Below are positions 50,166 through 62,570 of a DNA stretch of 64,000 nt, one piece after another (the stretch's first letter is position 1; each line of letters begins with the position of its first letter). Both the position numbers and the translations under genes were made by a program. The stretch is taken from NCBI RefSeq assembly GCF_028554725.1, contig NC_071671.1, positions 10,722,001 to 10,786,000 of the forward strand, written 5' to 3'. This stretch comes from Zeugodacus cucurbitae. Taxonomy: Eukaryota; Arthropoda; Insecta; Diptera; Tephritidae. The notes beneath the pieces are model-generated. The model was not told where the DNA came from. It was given only the letters and a program-made list of their open reading frames with translations, and searched no databases.

Positions 50166-51198
50166 GAACCAGTTCTCTGGAATAAATTTGTTCGGTTGGG
50201 GTGTTGTTTATTTAAAATGTTTTAGTGAATCCTTCTGAAGACCTTTGCTAAACGCGCTGGACTTTGTGACTGGGCCTTCGCTTTCTTAAGTAAGGGCAAT
50301 TATTTCTTACCTGAATTCGTGTAATTCACCTTCCCTCGACCAAAGCTTTAACAGGTCCTTTTTTCAACGATGCTGGAAATTTTTGGTGTAATTAACTCAG
50401 GGTGTTCTCTGAAATAATTTCACAATAAATGATTTCGATATATTTTCATTGTTATTTATTGGAGGCGTGACTTTGCTTATCTAAAAATTGTTGAAATTGG
50501 AAAATAACTTTTCAAGGCCTAAGATACCGAGCTTGAGGACCACAGTGCATATGGATAAATCTTTGAAGAAAATTTAGGTAAGTTATAGGATGTTTTATAG
50601 AAAGGGTATATTTTCTATATAATCAAATCTTAAAAAAATCAGGTAAATAAATTGCGAGAGCGTACATTTCTTGAAATTTTAAAATTCTGTTTCCGGGACC
50701 ACTATCTTTTAAAACTCCGCCATCACATTGGCTTCCGTAAGTCCCTATGCCCACTTTGTAATAATATGTCCACTAATAAAATATAATAAAAAGTGAAATT
50801 TAAGTTTCATACATTGTGGGGATCGAACATAAATGCTCATGATCGCTTTGAAGTTATGTAGTTCCCTCACGTTTACCGCTTATACCACGTCGAAAGTGGG
50901 AACGGGGGCGTATTAGTTACTCTTTTATTCTGATCATATGCTATATTGAGAACAATATCTCACGCAGCACTCAGCACATTCTCTCCTTTGAAAACTAAAA
51001 TTTGGTACTCATTTCATTTGCGCTCTCTTTGATTAACCAGTCACCTAGACTACGCTACTGATAATACACACCTATAAATTATAATCTTTAATTATAAACC
51101 GTAAATAATTCTAGTGTTTGTCACTAAATAACAAAAGCTTGCTAATTTAGTACTTCTTAAACCGTAGAGCAGTGAGACACGCTAAGCAATTGTACGAA

Positions 51199-54160
51199 AT
51201 GCGTATTGCAGTTATTGGTGGCGGCGTAAACGGCATCTCCTCGGCCGTGCAGATCTTGGAGTATTTGAAATCAACTGGTTCACCAGCGGATGTAACTGTG
51301 CTCTCCGAAGCTTTCTCACCGAATACCACCGGCGATGGCTCAGCTGGCCTCTGGGGTCCTTTTTTGTTGAGCGGCACACCCACAGCGCGAGTACAGTGAG
51401 TTGAGAAATAATGCTAGAAACACTAAAAAAACATATGGATGTCTGTATATAATATAATTTATAAACTCACATACAAATAGCGTGTGTATACTGTTGAAAC
51501 AACACTTTGTAGTTACTAAAAAAAAAAAAACTCAGAGATCGCGCACGAATTTATCTTGTTGCTATTCGACTTGTTGTATTATGAGGGCTTGTTCAATCTG
51601 AACGATTTGATAAGGAGAAAATTAAGATACTACAAACAGAAGTAATTCGATTTTGTTATTCATTATAGCTGCATATATTTACTTATGTATAATGCTATCG
51701 ATGGATCATTTCAATTTCTTGATATAATTGCTTTATTTACTATTAATAAGAAATAATAAACAAAATTATTGAAAGTTAGTTGTTTTTCCTGGACGATGTA
51801 AACCCTAAAAGAACGAAAAGAACGTATTTTTTCAATCTGTGTTACTGACAGACTTTCTGGTTCACCTTTATAGGATTTCTCTTTTGAATATAATAATTCC
51901 TTAAAGAAGATACTCGGAATCCTTGCAGTTAATTCGTTTTTCTTCGGCTAGTTTAAACGTTTTTTCTTAATTAGAAACTATTATTTTCTTACGGATTACA
52001 ATCTGAATCCACAATAGACCATAGGTCGCAGTGTGTTCCTCAATATCTTAATCCTGCTTTTGCATTTTTGTTATTTAGTGTACACAGATTTACAAAGCAT
52101 TCAATCTTCCTTGTCCTAAATGGTTGGACCTATTTGAAATTTTGTGTGCGTCTTCAGGTGAATTCCAGAATGTTTGTGGTCACCATTCGGTCCAGTTTAT
52201 ATAGCACATTTATAATTTTTTTGATGTTTTATATTGGGTAAAGATAGATGACGCCATTATTCCTTTGTAGAAACCGCCTATAGGTATATAAAACTGTTTG
52301 AAGTCGCTACTGTCGGTGTGCCAAATCTTCAATTGTGTTGTTTCATACTTTGTTTACTATCCTAATAGCTTGAAACATCATGTAGGACAACGTCTGTCGG
52401 GTCCGCTAGTATTATAATTTTTTTTTTATATATTTATGTTTTTTTTTTTATTTTCAGTCGCTGGTCAAAACACATGCACGACTTTCTCGCCCAAATCTGG
52501 TTGTCTGAGGACGCTGGTGAGGCAGGTGTCTGCCTTTTACCCTGCCTAGGTTTGACAACAACGAACATGGATACTGATGTTTTCTGGAAGGATATAGTTT
52601 ACGGTTGTCGCCGACTGACACAAAAGCAATTGGACCAGCTGAATGTAGGAAGAGCAAAGAAATATACGTAAGTTAAATAATCAATATAATGAGGAAACGG
52701 CGAAAACTATAAAATTAATTGGGGAAGTATAAATAAGGTACCTTCCCTCATACATCCGGTTGACTTCAAAGGCTTTTATGGATAAATCTGCACTAAACTA
52801 AGTAAGCGTTGGTATTTTTTGTGTTATACCGACCAGTGTACGGTATTTTCGATGATACGAAAATCGTCGATATAAGAGCTCATGAAAAGAGAGATCGCTA
52901 GGAAATTGAAGATCTTTGTGTGTTACACTGAGTGTATTAACTCTAAGGAATAATGCTCTGGAAGAAAATTGATGAAAATATTGATTGTATTTCTGCGCAA
53001 TCCTCGAGTACACCTTCACAGATAACGATATGTATGTAGAAGGTTCCGCGCTCCAGGGGATATTTAGAAGAAAACACTAAAGAAGGTATACTAAAAGAAA
53101 AGTTCGGAAAAGGGAACATGCAGGCCTAGTATATTAGAAATAAGGAATAGTTCCTTATTTTTCGATGTTAGTTCGACAAGTACGGGGGAATAATAATTCC
53201 ATATATGTATCTATAATATATGCTAAATAATAAGTGTCCACTGATTCCTTAATCTTTTCCAGTGAAGGCATACACTACATTACCTACACCTCTGAGCCGG
53301 CCAAGCTGTTACCTTACTTGATGAAGCGTTTCCAAGCGAATGGCGGCAAAATAGTTCAACAAAAAATCACCAATTTGGAGGAGTTCATAACGAATTCCGA
53401 ATACGAGGTCATTATTAACTGCACTGGGCTGGGTTCACGTGAATGTGTTAAAGATAACGGCATGTTTCCGATCCGTGGACAAGTTTCACGCGTTAAGGCG
53501 AATTGGCTGTACTATGCGTTTATGGATGAGAGCGATGATGGCAATTATATTATACCAAAGTGAGTAGGACATAAGTCGATATATTGAAATTTAAAATATT
53601 AAAACTAACCTCAAAAGTACATTCAAAAAAAATAAAAATATTAAAATTAAAAGTTAACCTAGATCATACATATTTTAAATAAATGAGATGAACATAATAA
53701 AACTAAATTTAAAGTATTGACCTTAAAAATAATAAACCTAACCTCAAACTTAAATTACAGTTACGAATCGGTCGTTCTGGGAGGCACTCATCAGAAAAAC
53801 GACTACAACACAAAAGTATGTCCGAATGACAAGGCATTTATTGTAAATGGCTGTCGAGATATGTTGCCTAGTCTGGAGAATGCGCAACATCTATCCGATT
53901 GGGTGGGACTACGACCAGGACGTGACGCGCTGCGTTTGGAGGCGGAGAAAGGAGGTATATTATTATTATAGACTACGAATTTTGTTATTGATTATGATTT
54001 AATTTTATTTTAACCTTTTAAAAAAGGCAAAAAAATCATTATACACAACTACGGACACGGCGGCGCCGGTGTTACCTTGGCTTGGGGTTGTGCCAAAGAA
54101 GTGCTGGAACTGCTGAAACATGAATTGGAAGCGCGTAATTTTGTAAAATCGAAATTATAA
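51199..54160 (+). CDS. D-aspartate / D-amino-acid oxidase, tandem copy 2
   Basis: Five exons: 51199-51395, 52458-52667, 53263-53559, 53761-53954, 54027-54160, giving 343 residues. Intron positions and phases equal those of copy 1 about 6 kb upstream, and about 70 bases before the ATG and about 110 after the stop are also alike, so this is a tandem gene duplication. All family marks are kept: IAVIGGGVNGI, NCTGLGSRE, VGLRPGRDALRLE, HNYGHGGAGVTLAWG, and C-terminal SKL for peroxisomes. No breaks are seen, so both copies should make enzyme. Differences cluster in exon 2 and around residue 230 (WLYYAFMDE against WLYHGLIDE). The AATAAA that follows copy 1 at 49148 reads AATTAA here. Whether the two differ in substrate or expression cannot be told. 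Confidence 0.9.
51590..52409 (+). mobile_element. Possible Helitron-type 3' end in oxidase gene 2 intron
   Basis: At 52385-52409 a short hairpin (gaca...tgtc) is followed a few bases later by CTAG and then T, the 3' signature of Helitrons (hairpin then CTRR, insertion before T). The stretch upstream has no match in the paralogous intron of gene 1. The 5' end was not found, so the left limit is approximate. Confidence 0.35.
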
Positions 54161-54654
54161 AATATTTTTGTTGAAAGTAATTTGAAATATGTGTGTAAAT
54201 ATCGACATTTATAGCCTTTTTATTGTTTAATTAATTTTCAAGTTATTCAATATTAATATAAAGTAATTGCTTGTGTGGCAACATAAAGCGTGCGTTTGTA
54301 GCCAAAACATTTAATCGATATATTTTACACTATATAAGAACAATTATTATTGTTTTTTTAATTTTATACATACATGTATACATCTATACGCTTAAAGATA
54401 TTGGGAAAATTTCCGAGCGTTTGTTAAATTCTTGAGTTAAGAATATTATATAGCTTAAAATAATATATAATTAAGCTAATTAGTGTTATTGCATTTATGT
54501 AGTTTAAATATAAATACTTTGATATGAGCTCAGTGAAGAGTTACTTCACTAGACAGTTGGAGAGAGATCTCCATACACTAATAGCAATTAATAGATACAG
54601 ATACTTAACTACTTATCACTGCAAATATTACAAAACATAGTACACAGAATAATA

Positions 54655-54660
54655 TTTATT
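54655..54660 (-). terminator. Poly(A) signal of PLEKHM1-like gene
   Basis: AATAAA on the minus strand only seven bases after the stop codon, giving a very short 3'UTR. The gene converges on oxidase copy 2, whose stop is about 500 bp away. Confidence 0.55.
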
Positions 54661-54667
54661 GGTAAAT

Positions 54668-57398
54668 TTAGTGCGCTGCGGGCACTTCTTCCACGTCTTC
54701 AGCAATTTGAGTGGTTGATGTAGACAAATTCTGTGCATTTTCTGCAAAATTTACCTCTTCCAAATCCAACTCCTCTCTTTTACGCCTGCGTTCGCATTTC
54801 GGGCATGGCTGCTGGTCGTTGAGGCATTGTGCATGAAAGACGGCGCCACATATCTCGCACTAAGCAGGAAAATTAGAAAAGTAGTTTATAATATTTTTTT
54901 TCTAAGAAATATAAATAGTTTTAAATATCACAACGCCTCACCCTATATGTGGTTTCAATGTGAAATGGATACAACACGCGTGAACTCTTGCATATTTCAC
55001 AAATGAAACCTTTGACGCTGCACAGTGGACACTTCAATACATGCGCTTCGCCTATTTTGTATGCCTTCTGCAATTGTTGATAGAGTGTGCCACGCAATAT
55101 TAAATGCAAATCACTTATAGAATATAAATGTATGTGCTCGTAGAGATATTCGCGCCCATAGAATTGCAATTGCAGTAGTTGTATACTTTTCGGCTCACAG
55201 GTGTATAGGTAGGCGCGTAGAAAATTCAAACGTATGCGCAACGATTGCAGATCGGCCATGGCGTCGGAGGCGTTATAAATTGCGGGATTCAAGAGCTGTA
55301 AAAATTATAAATATTTTATAAAGAAAACCTATTAGAGTGTATGTAAGTGTCTCACTTCCAAATCAATAACCGGTTGATTGCGAAACTCGGTTAGGAAAAC
55401 GGCAGCGCGCTTCGATACCGCATACTTTCGAAAGTCCCAATTGTATATAATTTTAGCTGGTATCATCAACTGTTCAATGTCCATGCAGTTATCACAAAAG
55501 TAATTGCCACTGAATCCACAAACTCTGCAAAAACAAAAGGCAATAAATTAAAAAAAAAAATTTGAAGTAATTTAAGCCAGTCTTAGTTGCAGAAACGCAC
55601 TGAAAGTTCGTGTAACCAATACCCAAGGGATGTTGGCATGATTTGCAGAGGAATCCCTGTGCATCCAAGCCGGGTTGGCGCGCCAACTTGTGCATCTGCT
55701 CCAGCATTTCTTGTATTTCGCTGACATTCATGCGATCTAAATTAGAGTTGGGCACCACTTCAAAATCCAAGGTCAACTGAAATTCAAAACAACAATTAAT
55801 AAGTGTCAATGCCAACAGGACATTACGCTCCACTTACACGACTATCATTTGAATCGCTACCATTATTGTCACCCTCATGCTCTGCTGCATCATCAGCATC
55901 TGCATGGTTCACACATGTGCGCTCTACGGTCAAGGCATTATTCTTTATTTGTATCTGCAGCTTCTCACGTTCATGTTTGCCCAGCAAAGTGTTGTAGCTT
56001 AGCGTGCTGGCATTACTTGAGGCACGTCTATATAAGGGCCGTTCCAAAGTGGGTGTGTTCAATTCGGACACGGATGATTCGTCTCCAGACCACGAGGTGT
56101 GCATTAAATTCATTAGTGAGTTCCCAGGCGTTACAGGCGATGATGGCTCTGTCTTATAGCCAGCTTCACCGGTTATATAGTCACGTATACGCGCTTCAGC
56201 CATTTCTCTTGATTTTTTGCGTTTCTTCTTTGATTTGTTGCCTTTAAATGCAAACTCGTTATCTGCTTGCGCATTTTTATCGTCCACTTGGCTTTGGTTT
56301 GTAGCTTCTTCTGTACTCTCTTCGCTTATCATTTGCATTTCATCGACTGCTTTTAACAGTATGTCGACATTTTCGCGTTGTGCGGCTATTTCTGCAGCGC
56401 TTGGCGACTGTAAATTGGGTAAATTCTCAATCTTTTGTGAGAAAGCTTCGCTCGTGCTTATCGGACGTGGCGTTGGCAGCATTACAACAGCTTCAGCTAC
56501 CTCAGCATCTTCCACGCCAAGTGTGTCGGCAATATCAACACCACTACTTATCTGCAATATAAATATAAAATAAATAAAATAAATATATTTCTTATTATTA
56601 AGGCGGTGATTCATTTTACCGGACATGATTTCAACGGTGGCGTCCATAGCCCTGACAATTGCAAAGCATAGTCAGGCCAGTAGTTGAGCAAACTCGAATT
56701 CACTGGCAAATTAAACTGCACAAATGCCTCGATACCCTCCATAGTCTTTGCAGCCATTTCCAGACCATCACTATCTTTGAGCAATGCAAATTTTTTATAA
56801 TATGGACTTAGCAACGAATTGCCTTTACGCATGTTATTTAGATAAGCAGAAAATAGAGATTCATTCAGTGAGAGGCGTATCCAAGCGCGACATTGCCCGA
56901 TTTCCGTGGTGATTTGCGAAAGCGTTTGAACCTGGAATAATTTGTATATTATATAAGATATAAAAAAATATCTATAATGTTCTACACATTATTACCTGTT
57001 CGATAACTTGCTTGTGCATAAATATCAGTAAAGGTGCCCAAAAGCTGGGCTCTGGTCGGCGTTCTTCATCGCCAGCGATTACACTAATAGTGTTCCAAAG
57101 TAATGAATCCTTAAGACCATGCAGAAAAACTGCTTCCAAAGTGGTGCATAGCGTGCTGGTAGCTTCGCAAAGCTCCAAACTTTCTGCAGTTGTTAAGTAA
57201 GAATAAAGAATATATGTATATTATATATGCATATAGCAATATGTGAATATGTATGTATATACACTCACCACACCCCCGCTGCTTCACTTCATATTGTATT
57301 TCACGTGAATTTTCTATGAGCGTATTTATAAGCGCTTCTTTGATAGCATTCTCACGTTTACTACAAAATTTGCTAAAACTGTTGAATAAAGAACTCAT
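54668..57398 (-). CDS. PLEKHM1-like protein: RUN domain plus Rubicon-homology zinc domain
   Basis: Eight exons on the minus strand: 57398-57269, 57183-56996, 56931-56620, 56551-55838, 55776-55601, 55524-55356, 55295-54942, 54859-54668; all GT/AG and in phase, 744 residues. Residues about 30-205 are a RUN domain (TLCTTLEAVFLHGLKD, ALLKDSDGLEMAAKT, and the closing LNYWPDYALQLSGLW, close to PLEKHM1). A charged linker with a Lys-rich patch (KSKKKRKKSREM) follows. Residues about 480-720 are the cysteine-rich Rubicon-homology domain (CKSCQHPLGIG, CGFSGNYFCDNC, IPAKIIYNWD, CPLCSVKGFICEIC, CEICGAVFHAQC, CPKC). PLEKHM1-type proteins bind Rab7 or Arl8 on late endosomes and lysosomes and help recruit the HOPS tethering complex. 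I see no PH domain between the two parts, unlike human PLEKHM1. Rubicon or DEF8 are the alternatives, but the wording is nearer PLEKHM1. Confidence 0.85.
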
Positions 57399-57691
57399 TG
57401 TGTTACTGCTTATTACGTTATATTTCTAGGTCAAATAATTTTCATGAAACACTAGCTCAAATGCGCACTTTCGGAAAGTCGTCCTGCTACTGCTCATTTC
57501 TTCCAGATATGACTCCAACCAACATGATTTATTTTAATACATAACTGATAAACACGCAAATGTAAAGTTTCGTTTTGTATATTCTGCTTTAATTATCGAA
57601 AATGTTTATTTTTCTTTTGTATTGTTTTGAAAATTGTATGAATTGTCATATCACTGCACCACTCGAATGCAAATGTTTTGTTTATCGAATT

Positions 57692-57699
57692 TATCGATA
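57692..57699. promoter_or_regulatory. DRE (DREF) site upstream of PLEKHM1-like gene
   Basis: TATCGATA, the core of the fly DNA-replication-related element bound by DREF, about 295 bp upstream of the PLEKHM1-like ATG and inside an inverted pair tttatcga/tcgataaa. DRE is common at promoters of housekeeping genes, in keeping with this gene. Function is inferred. Confidence 0.45.
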
Positions 57700-58019
57700 A
57701 ACAGCACAAAGTAGATCAGCTGTTCAATTTATATCCATGGTTGCATTATTTGTTATAGTATTTAAAAAAATTTACTTTTAAAAAGTATTTAAATTTCAAA
57801 ATATTTATTTATAACGATTTTTCGATGTTTAACAAAATTGTTTAAGACACGTATTATATTACTTTATTAATCGTTCTAACATATTTTAAATATTTTTTAA
57901 TATACTTTAAAGATATATATATAACCTACAAAATATCAATAATTGTGCCTTAAAGTTATAAATTCAGAGTTGATACATTTCTATAATAAGTCTTTAATTC
58001 TGAATGTTATCAGTGAAAT

Positions 58020-59130
58020 GTAGGGTCTTACATGTTTAAAGCGGATATTGAACAGCGAGATGCACAGGTCGCAGAATTTGCTGTTTCGACGACCATTCAA
58101 CGAAGTGGTTAGTGCTATGTGTTTGATACATCGAGGTTTAGTCTAGTTAGGTTGGTGGTTGTGGGAGTTTCGAAATGTAGAATACAAACAGAAATGCTGA
58201 GAACACATCATTCTGCGGAACTCATTTTTAATTCTTCGTAGTTTTGGGATTTTACCTCGAAACATTATGGAGAATTGACAACCGCTGATATAAATAATGG
58301 TCCATCACTTTATCCTTGGAGAATCGACGACCAACGCTACAAGAATCGTCCTCTGAGAGGGAAGTTTTTGATTCATGCCATCCGTTATTTGGGCGTTTAT
58401 GAGGCTATGAGTGCTGTGGTGATAGATGCTGTGGGATGTAGATGATATGTAAACATCGAAATTACGAAGGCCTCAAATGTTTCATTACTAGAAAGAGAAT
58501 TGTAATCGGGTGTTAAACTTCCACGGGTGGACTGCTGGTATTCCAGGTTTCAGTAATGGGTTCAATCTTCCGGCTTTCCACGAATCAGATATTTTAAAAA
58601 ATAATCAGCGACACATTGGGGGGATGGATTTAGATGATTTGGCTATTTTGATGACATCTGTAACTTCTACATTGGTGAAAGTAAGTGGCGTTCGAGTCCG
58701 GGCAGGCATGACAAATGGAATTGAATTTCAACCTAGCTAACATGTCTCCACGAGTTGGATAGGGATTTGACGGTCCAAAGACTTGCAAGACTTCGGATAC
58801 TCTACTTAACTTTTTTATAAATAAATATTTCGAACTCGACTTAGCCTTGCCGGATAGCAGACTGTCATGCTGGTAATACGACGACCTTAGTTGACCACTC
58901 AAGTAGTTTTGTAGCACAGTGCGCGAATTCATTGTACAGCCGTATATAGGCGGTTATTGTCATCCACCATCAATGTGCCTTAAGGACTGACAGGGCTTAA
59001 GAAGCCTCCATCCAAAGCATGTTTTGTACATAACTGGTGAGAGCATACGCAGAGGAACAATTCTTCCGGACCCAGGTTATACGTAATACCAGGACTGCCT
59101 TTAGCCGACTTTACGAACAAACAAAGATTG
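58020..59130 (-). mobile_element. Decayed jockey-type LINE reverse-transcriptase fragment
   Basis: Read on the minus strand in shifting frames, this region gives the order of blocks expected of jockey-superfamily RT: VIKIAKSSKSI near 58650, then SWKAGRLNPLLKPG near 58560, then FEAFVISMFTYHL and RTILVAL near 58350-58450, then FRGKIPKLRRIK near 58230. Stops lie between all of them. Identification is from family knowledge; no functional product is possible. Confidence 0.55.
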
Positions 59131-59659
59131 ATCAATCTACAATTACTTGACTATTCACAAGTCGTCTTCGATTCGCCAGTTCTCAGCTCTCTCTCTTGTA
59201 AAAAAAAAAACACATGTAAAAGCGACAGTAAAGCTGTCCCTGAGCTGCGTTCGAAAGCAAAATATAGTGATTCACGGCGTTATGGCAGTTCTTTCTTTTA
59301 GACCATTTCCTACAGCTGTCACTAACGTTAAAAATTTACCAAAAAAAAGAAACAAATTTTTTAATTTGTTTGAACATATTTTAAATATATATATATTTTT
59401 TATTTCATAATTCACCTTTAATATATCTCATATATTGTATGTATATGGTTTTGTCTTATTAATTTTTATTTCAGTTTTCCCCATTGCATTTCTCCATTAT
59501 AATTATTTTGTTTATTATCAGTATATACAACTTACAATTAAAACTAAATTTATTACATTTTACTTTTCAAATATTTATATTAATAATAATCATAAAGAGC
59601 GATCTTTAAAAATCATCATCATCCACATCGTCGTCGTCGTCATTACAATAATAGTCAGA

Positions 59660-60021
59660 ATATATATATATATATATATATCTATATGTATATATACTTT
59701 GCTGTAATATATATATATATATGTATTTTCATGTGTGTGTATATATACGTATGCATTTATGTATACTATAGATCGGTTTATACGAAAGTCTGAATATATT
59801 TATATATGTATGTGTGTATAGATCAAAGATCAAGTAAGAGTTTACGCCATCATTTTTTTTTACTATAATATATGGTAATTAGTGTTTCTACTACTGTCTA
59901 TAACACTTCTTATTTTGTTTTAAATATGTTTTGTTGTTGTTGTTGTTGTTATGATTAATCAATCTTTTATTTTACTATGCATTAAACTTATGCTACGCGT
60001 GTGTGTGTGTGTGTGTGTGTA
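59660..60021. repeat. (AT)n, (GTT)n and (GT)n tracts
   Basis: Alternating AT runs at about 59660-59725, a (GTT)n run at 59932-59950, and an 11-unit (GT)n run ending 60020, in gene-free DNA. Confidence 0.85.
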
Positions 60022-61103
60022 TGTTTTGTGTTTTCTTTTATTGTTCGAAATTAAACGGCTATTTTACAGTTTTACAGTTTTTTGCAAATAAACTTTTGTT
60101 TTATGCGTTGAAGTATAAAATGCTTTAAGACCTTTTCACATACATACATATAACGTACAGTCAATACTTTTAATTTTACAAAACTTAATGATTAAGGAAA
60201 ATTTGATCTGACTTCATTATTTTGTTATTTATATTTTATTTTTTCATTTCTTTTACAATGTTAATTATTGTATTTAATAATTGCCATGTTGTCAGTTAAA
60301 ACGAAATGTTTTCCAACTTTGCTCTTCTTATTTCCCCAGCTTTTCTTATGCTTTAACAGTCAATAATAAAAGTCTTCATACAAACATCAATTGTCATATA
60401 CATACTATTTGTCACCGTTACAAAATCCCAACCTCTCTCTTACATATCTCAAATAGTACTTATACTCATTACTATTGCGCACCTTTCGTTTACAAACAAC
60501 AAGTTTCGCCACCAATTTCAACTTTTCCTATATTTTCCATCGTTTTGTTTATATGTATGTATGTCTTGTAGATTACTAATATTCACTTTCTATGCACCTT
60601 TCATTATTTTATTTACCATATTTCAAGTATGCAGGTATATCGTCTCTTATGTTCTGCATTTCATTTGTACATTGCTTTCTTTTGTACGAGCAGCTCCCGT
60701 TGGCTACGTACAGTACCTGCCAATTGTAAACGTGCACACAAACTGTTTGATTTCTATATTCATTAGTTTTACCACTCAATATAACTCAATGCGGACTGTC
60801 TATTGCCGTTATAGCCATATTGAAATTTTCATTTGTTGAATTTTGAAATTAAATAATTAATTAATAATTAAATTAAATAAATATTATTTTTTAAATATTT
60901 TTCTTGTGTGTTCGTGGTCTGAATATATGTGCATTTGCGTGTTTAATTTATTGCAGATTTTTCTTTTTTGTTGCTTTTAAGTTTAATAATTTTACTATTT
61001 TTTTTTTTTTTAAATATGTATAATGTATATTCTTTTTGCTTTGGAAAAATTTACAAACAAATTGTTATTGTTTTTTATGAATTTAGTCGTTTTCTGTCAT
61101 GCA

Positions 61104-62570
61104 CAGTGAGATCCAAAATAACTGTCACTTTTTTGCATTGTTTCCTGCCTTACAAAATTAAATTTAAACATTTTTTTAATTTTGCTTTGATTTTACAAAT
61201 AGAATTCCAAAAATTCAAATATCAAATTTTTCTTCCATTTACTGCTTTTAAGATCGACATCGCGATGGTGTCTAAACGAGAGCTGGCGCTAAATTTGTAA
61301 TTAAAAAATTTAAAAATGTTGGAAATTATTAAAAAAGTTAAACCGCTCGATATTTGGAAAATTTTCGTTTAAAGAACTATAAAAAAATCTATAGAAACTT
61401 TTGGGAAATTTTGAAATAAAAAATAAAACTGGATAAAAGCGACCAAAGCTGTTGCAAAATGTGTGAGTGAAAGGAATAGACGAAATGTAGCTCAATCGGC
61501 TCGTTTTACGGCTAAGTTACTCCCATAATCCAGGCATCGAAATCAGCAATGCAGCGGATACTGTAAAATGATCTGGGACTCACAGTTTACAAAAAACAGC
61601 GAGCACATGGCCTAACTGTGTAGCTGTAACTTAGTAAAATCGGTGTTACGAAAGGCTTAAGGGGCTATACCAGTGTAACCCATGAAAAATTAGGCGATTT
61701 TTGTGATTTTTTTTTTAAGAAAGTACTCGATTGAAATAATAAGCTATACTTTTAATTATATTTTAAGATTTTTTTTACAAAGATATTGAAAAATAGCGGT
61801 GTTATGTGCTGTCTTGGGAGGTGCCAAAAGAAAGTTCCCCAACTACTGACATGATTCCAGCCGAATGAGTAGCTGAAACTCAAAAATTCAAAAAGTTTAT
61901 TAAATCTAAATGTAATGCAATGACCTACGGTTTTTGAAAGAATATCAAAAATTAACAAAATGGCGTAGTTAGGAAAAAAATTTCGTTTTTTTAGGTAAAA
62001 AATTGTCGATTTTTTAATACCAAATCGACAATTTCAAATCAAAAAGATCGTAGGTCATTGTACAGTAAATATATTCAAGCATACTTCGTTGAATTTTGTT
62101 CGGTCAAAATCTCGTTGAATTATGATGACAGTAATTTTGAGAAATGCCGTTTCGAGAAAAACGCGTTTAAAATTTCGACTATAGCGGCTTATACCTGCGA
62201 GCGTTCGCTCTTTAGAATGCTGCCATTCAAAAACTATTCAAGATACGACCTTGCCGCTTTCACAGCATATTTTTGAATGTATAAACTATCGAAAAACAAA
62301 AAATAAAAAAATCGATTTTTTGAAAATGTCACACTGGTATAGCCCCTTAAACATTTAGTAATTTAAAAATCGGCTGAGGGAAAAGTGGGATGACCAAGAT
62401 ATATTTTGGGTGCCGTTAACGACGAATGATATAAGGGAAATATTTGAACTAACGCACTAATTTCAGAATCTTTAAAGAATTCTTTATCAAATAAAAAAAA
62501 AATCATGAAATTCTATTAGTTTCTTTAATTTTTATTTTGCGTTGGTGACACGTATTGTGGGTCACACTGT
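61104..62570 (+). mobile_element. Decayed Tc1-like element
   Basis: Inverted ends CAGTGAGATCCAAAATAACT... and CAGTGTGACCCACAATACGT... agree at 20 of 25 positions. TA flanks the right end and CA the left. The interior shows transposase debris: MVSKRELALNL at 61264, then GLTVYKKQRAHGL near 61577, with many stops. It is split by a TTAA-flanked MITE at 61661-62346. Confidence 0.55.
61661..62346. mobile_element. TTAA-flanked MITE nested in Tc1-like element
   Basis: Ends are inverted repeats (GGGGCTATACCAGTGT, perfect over 16 bases), flanked by TTAA at 61657-61660 and 62347-62350. Two inner arms, caatgacctacg near 61919 and cgtaggtcattg near 62049, form a second inverted pair. Non-coding; piggyBac-type target duplication. 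Confidence 0.65.

Larger units (their letters stand above)
49080..51198. other. Spacer between the two oxidase genes
   Basis: Start and end belong to the duplicated unit. The middle holds the possible pseudogene at 49665-50165; the rest (50170-51100) shows nothing recognisable. Confidence 0.6.

Noticed and set aside
59147..61300. Plus-strand frames of 70-110 codons near the window end
   Set aside because: Phe/Ile/Tyr-rich translations of T-rich DNA; typical chance frames.
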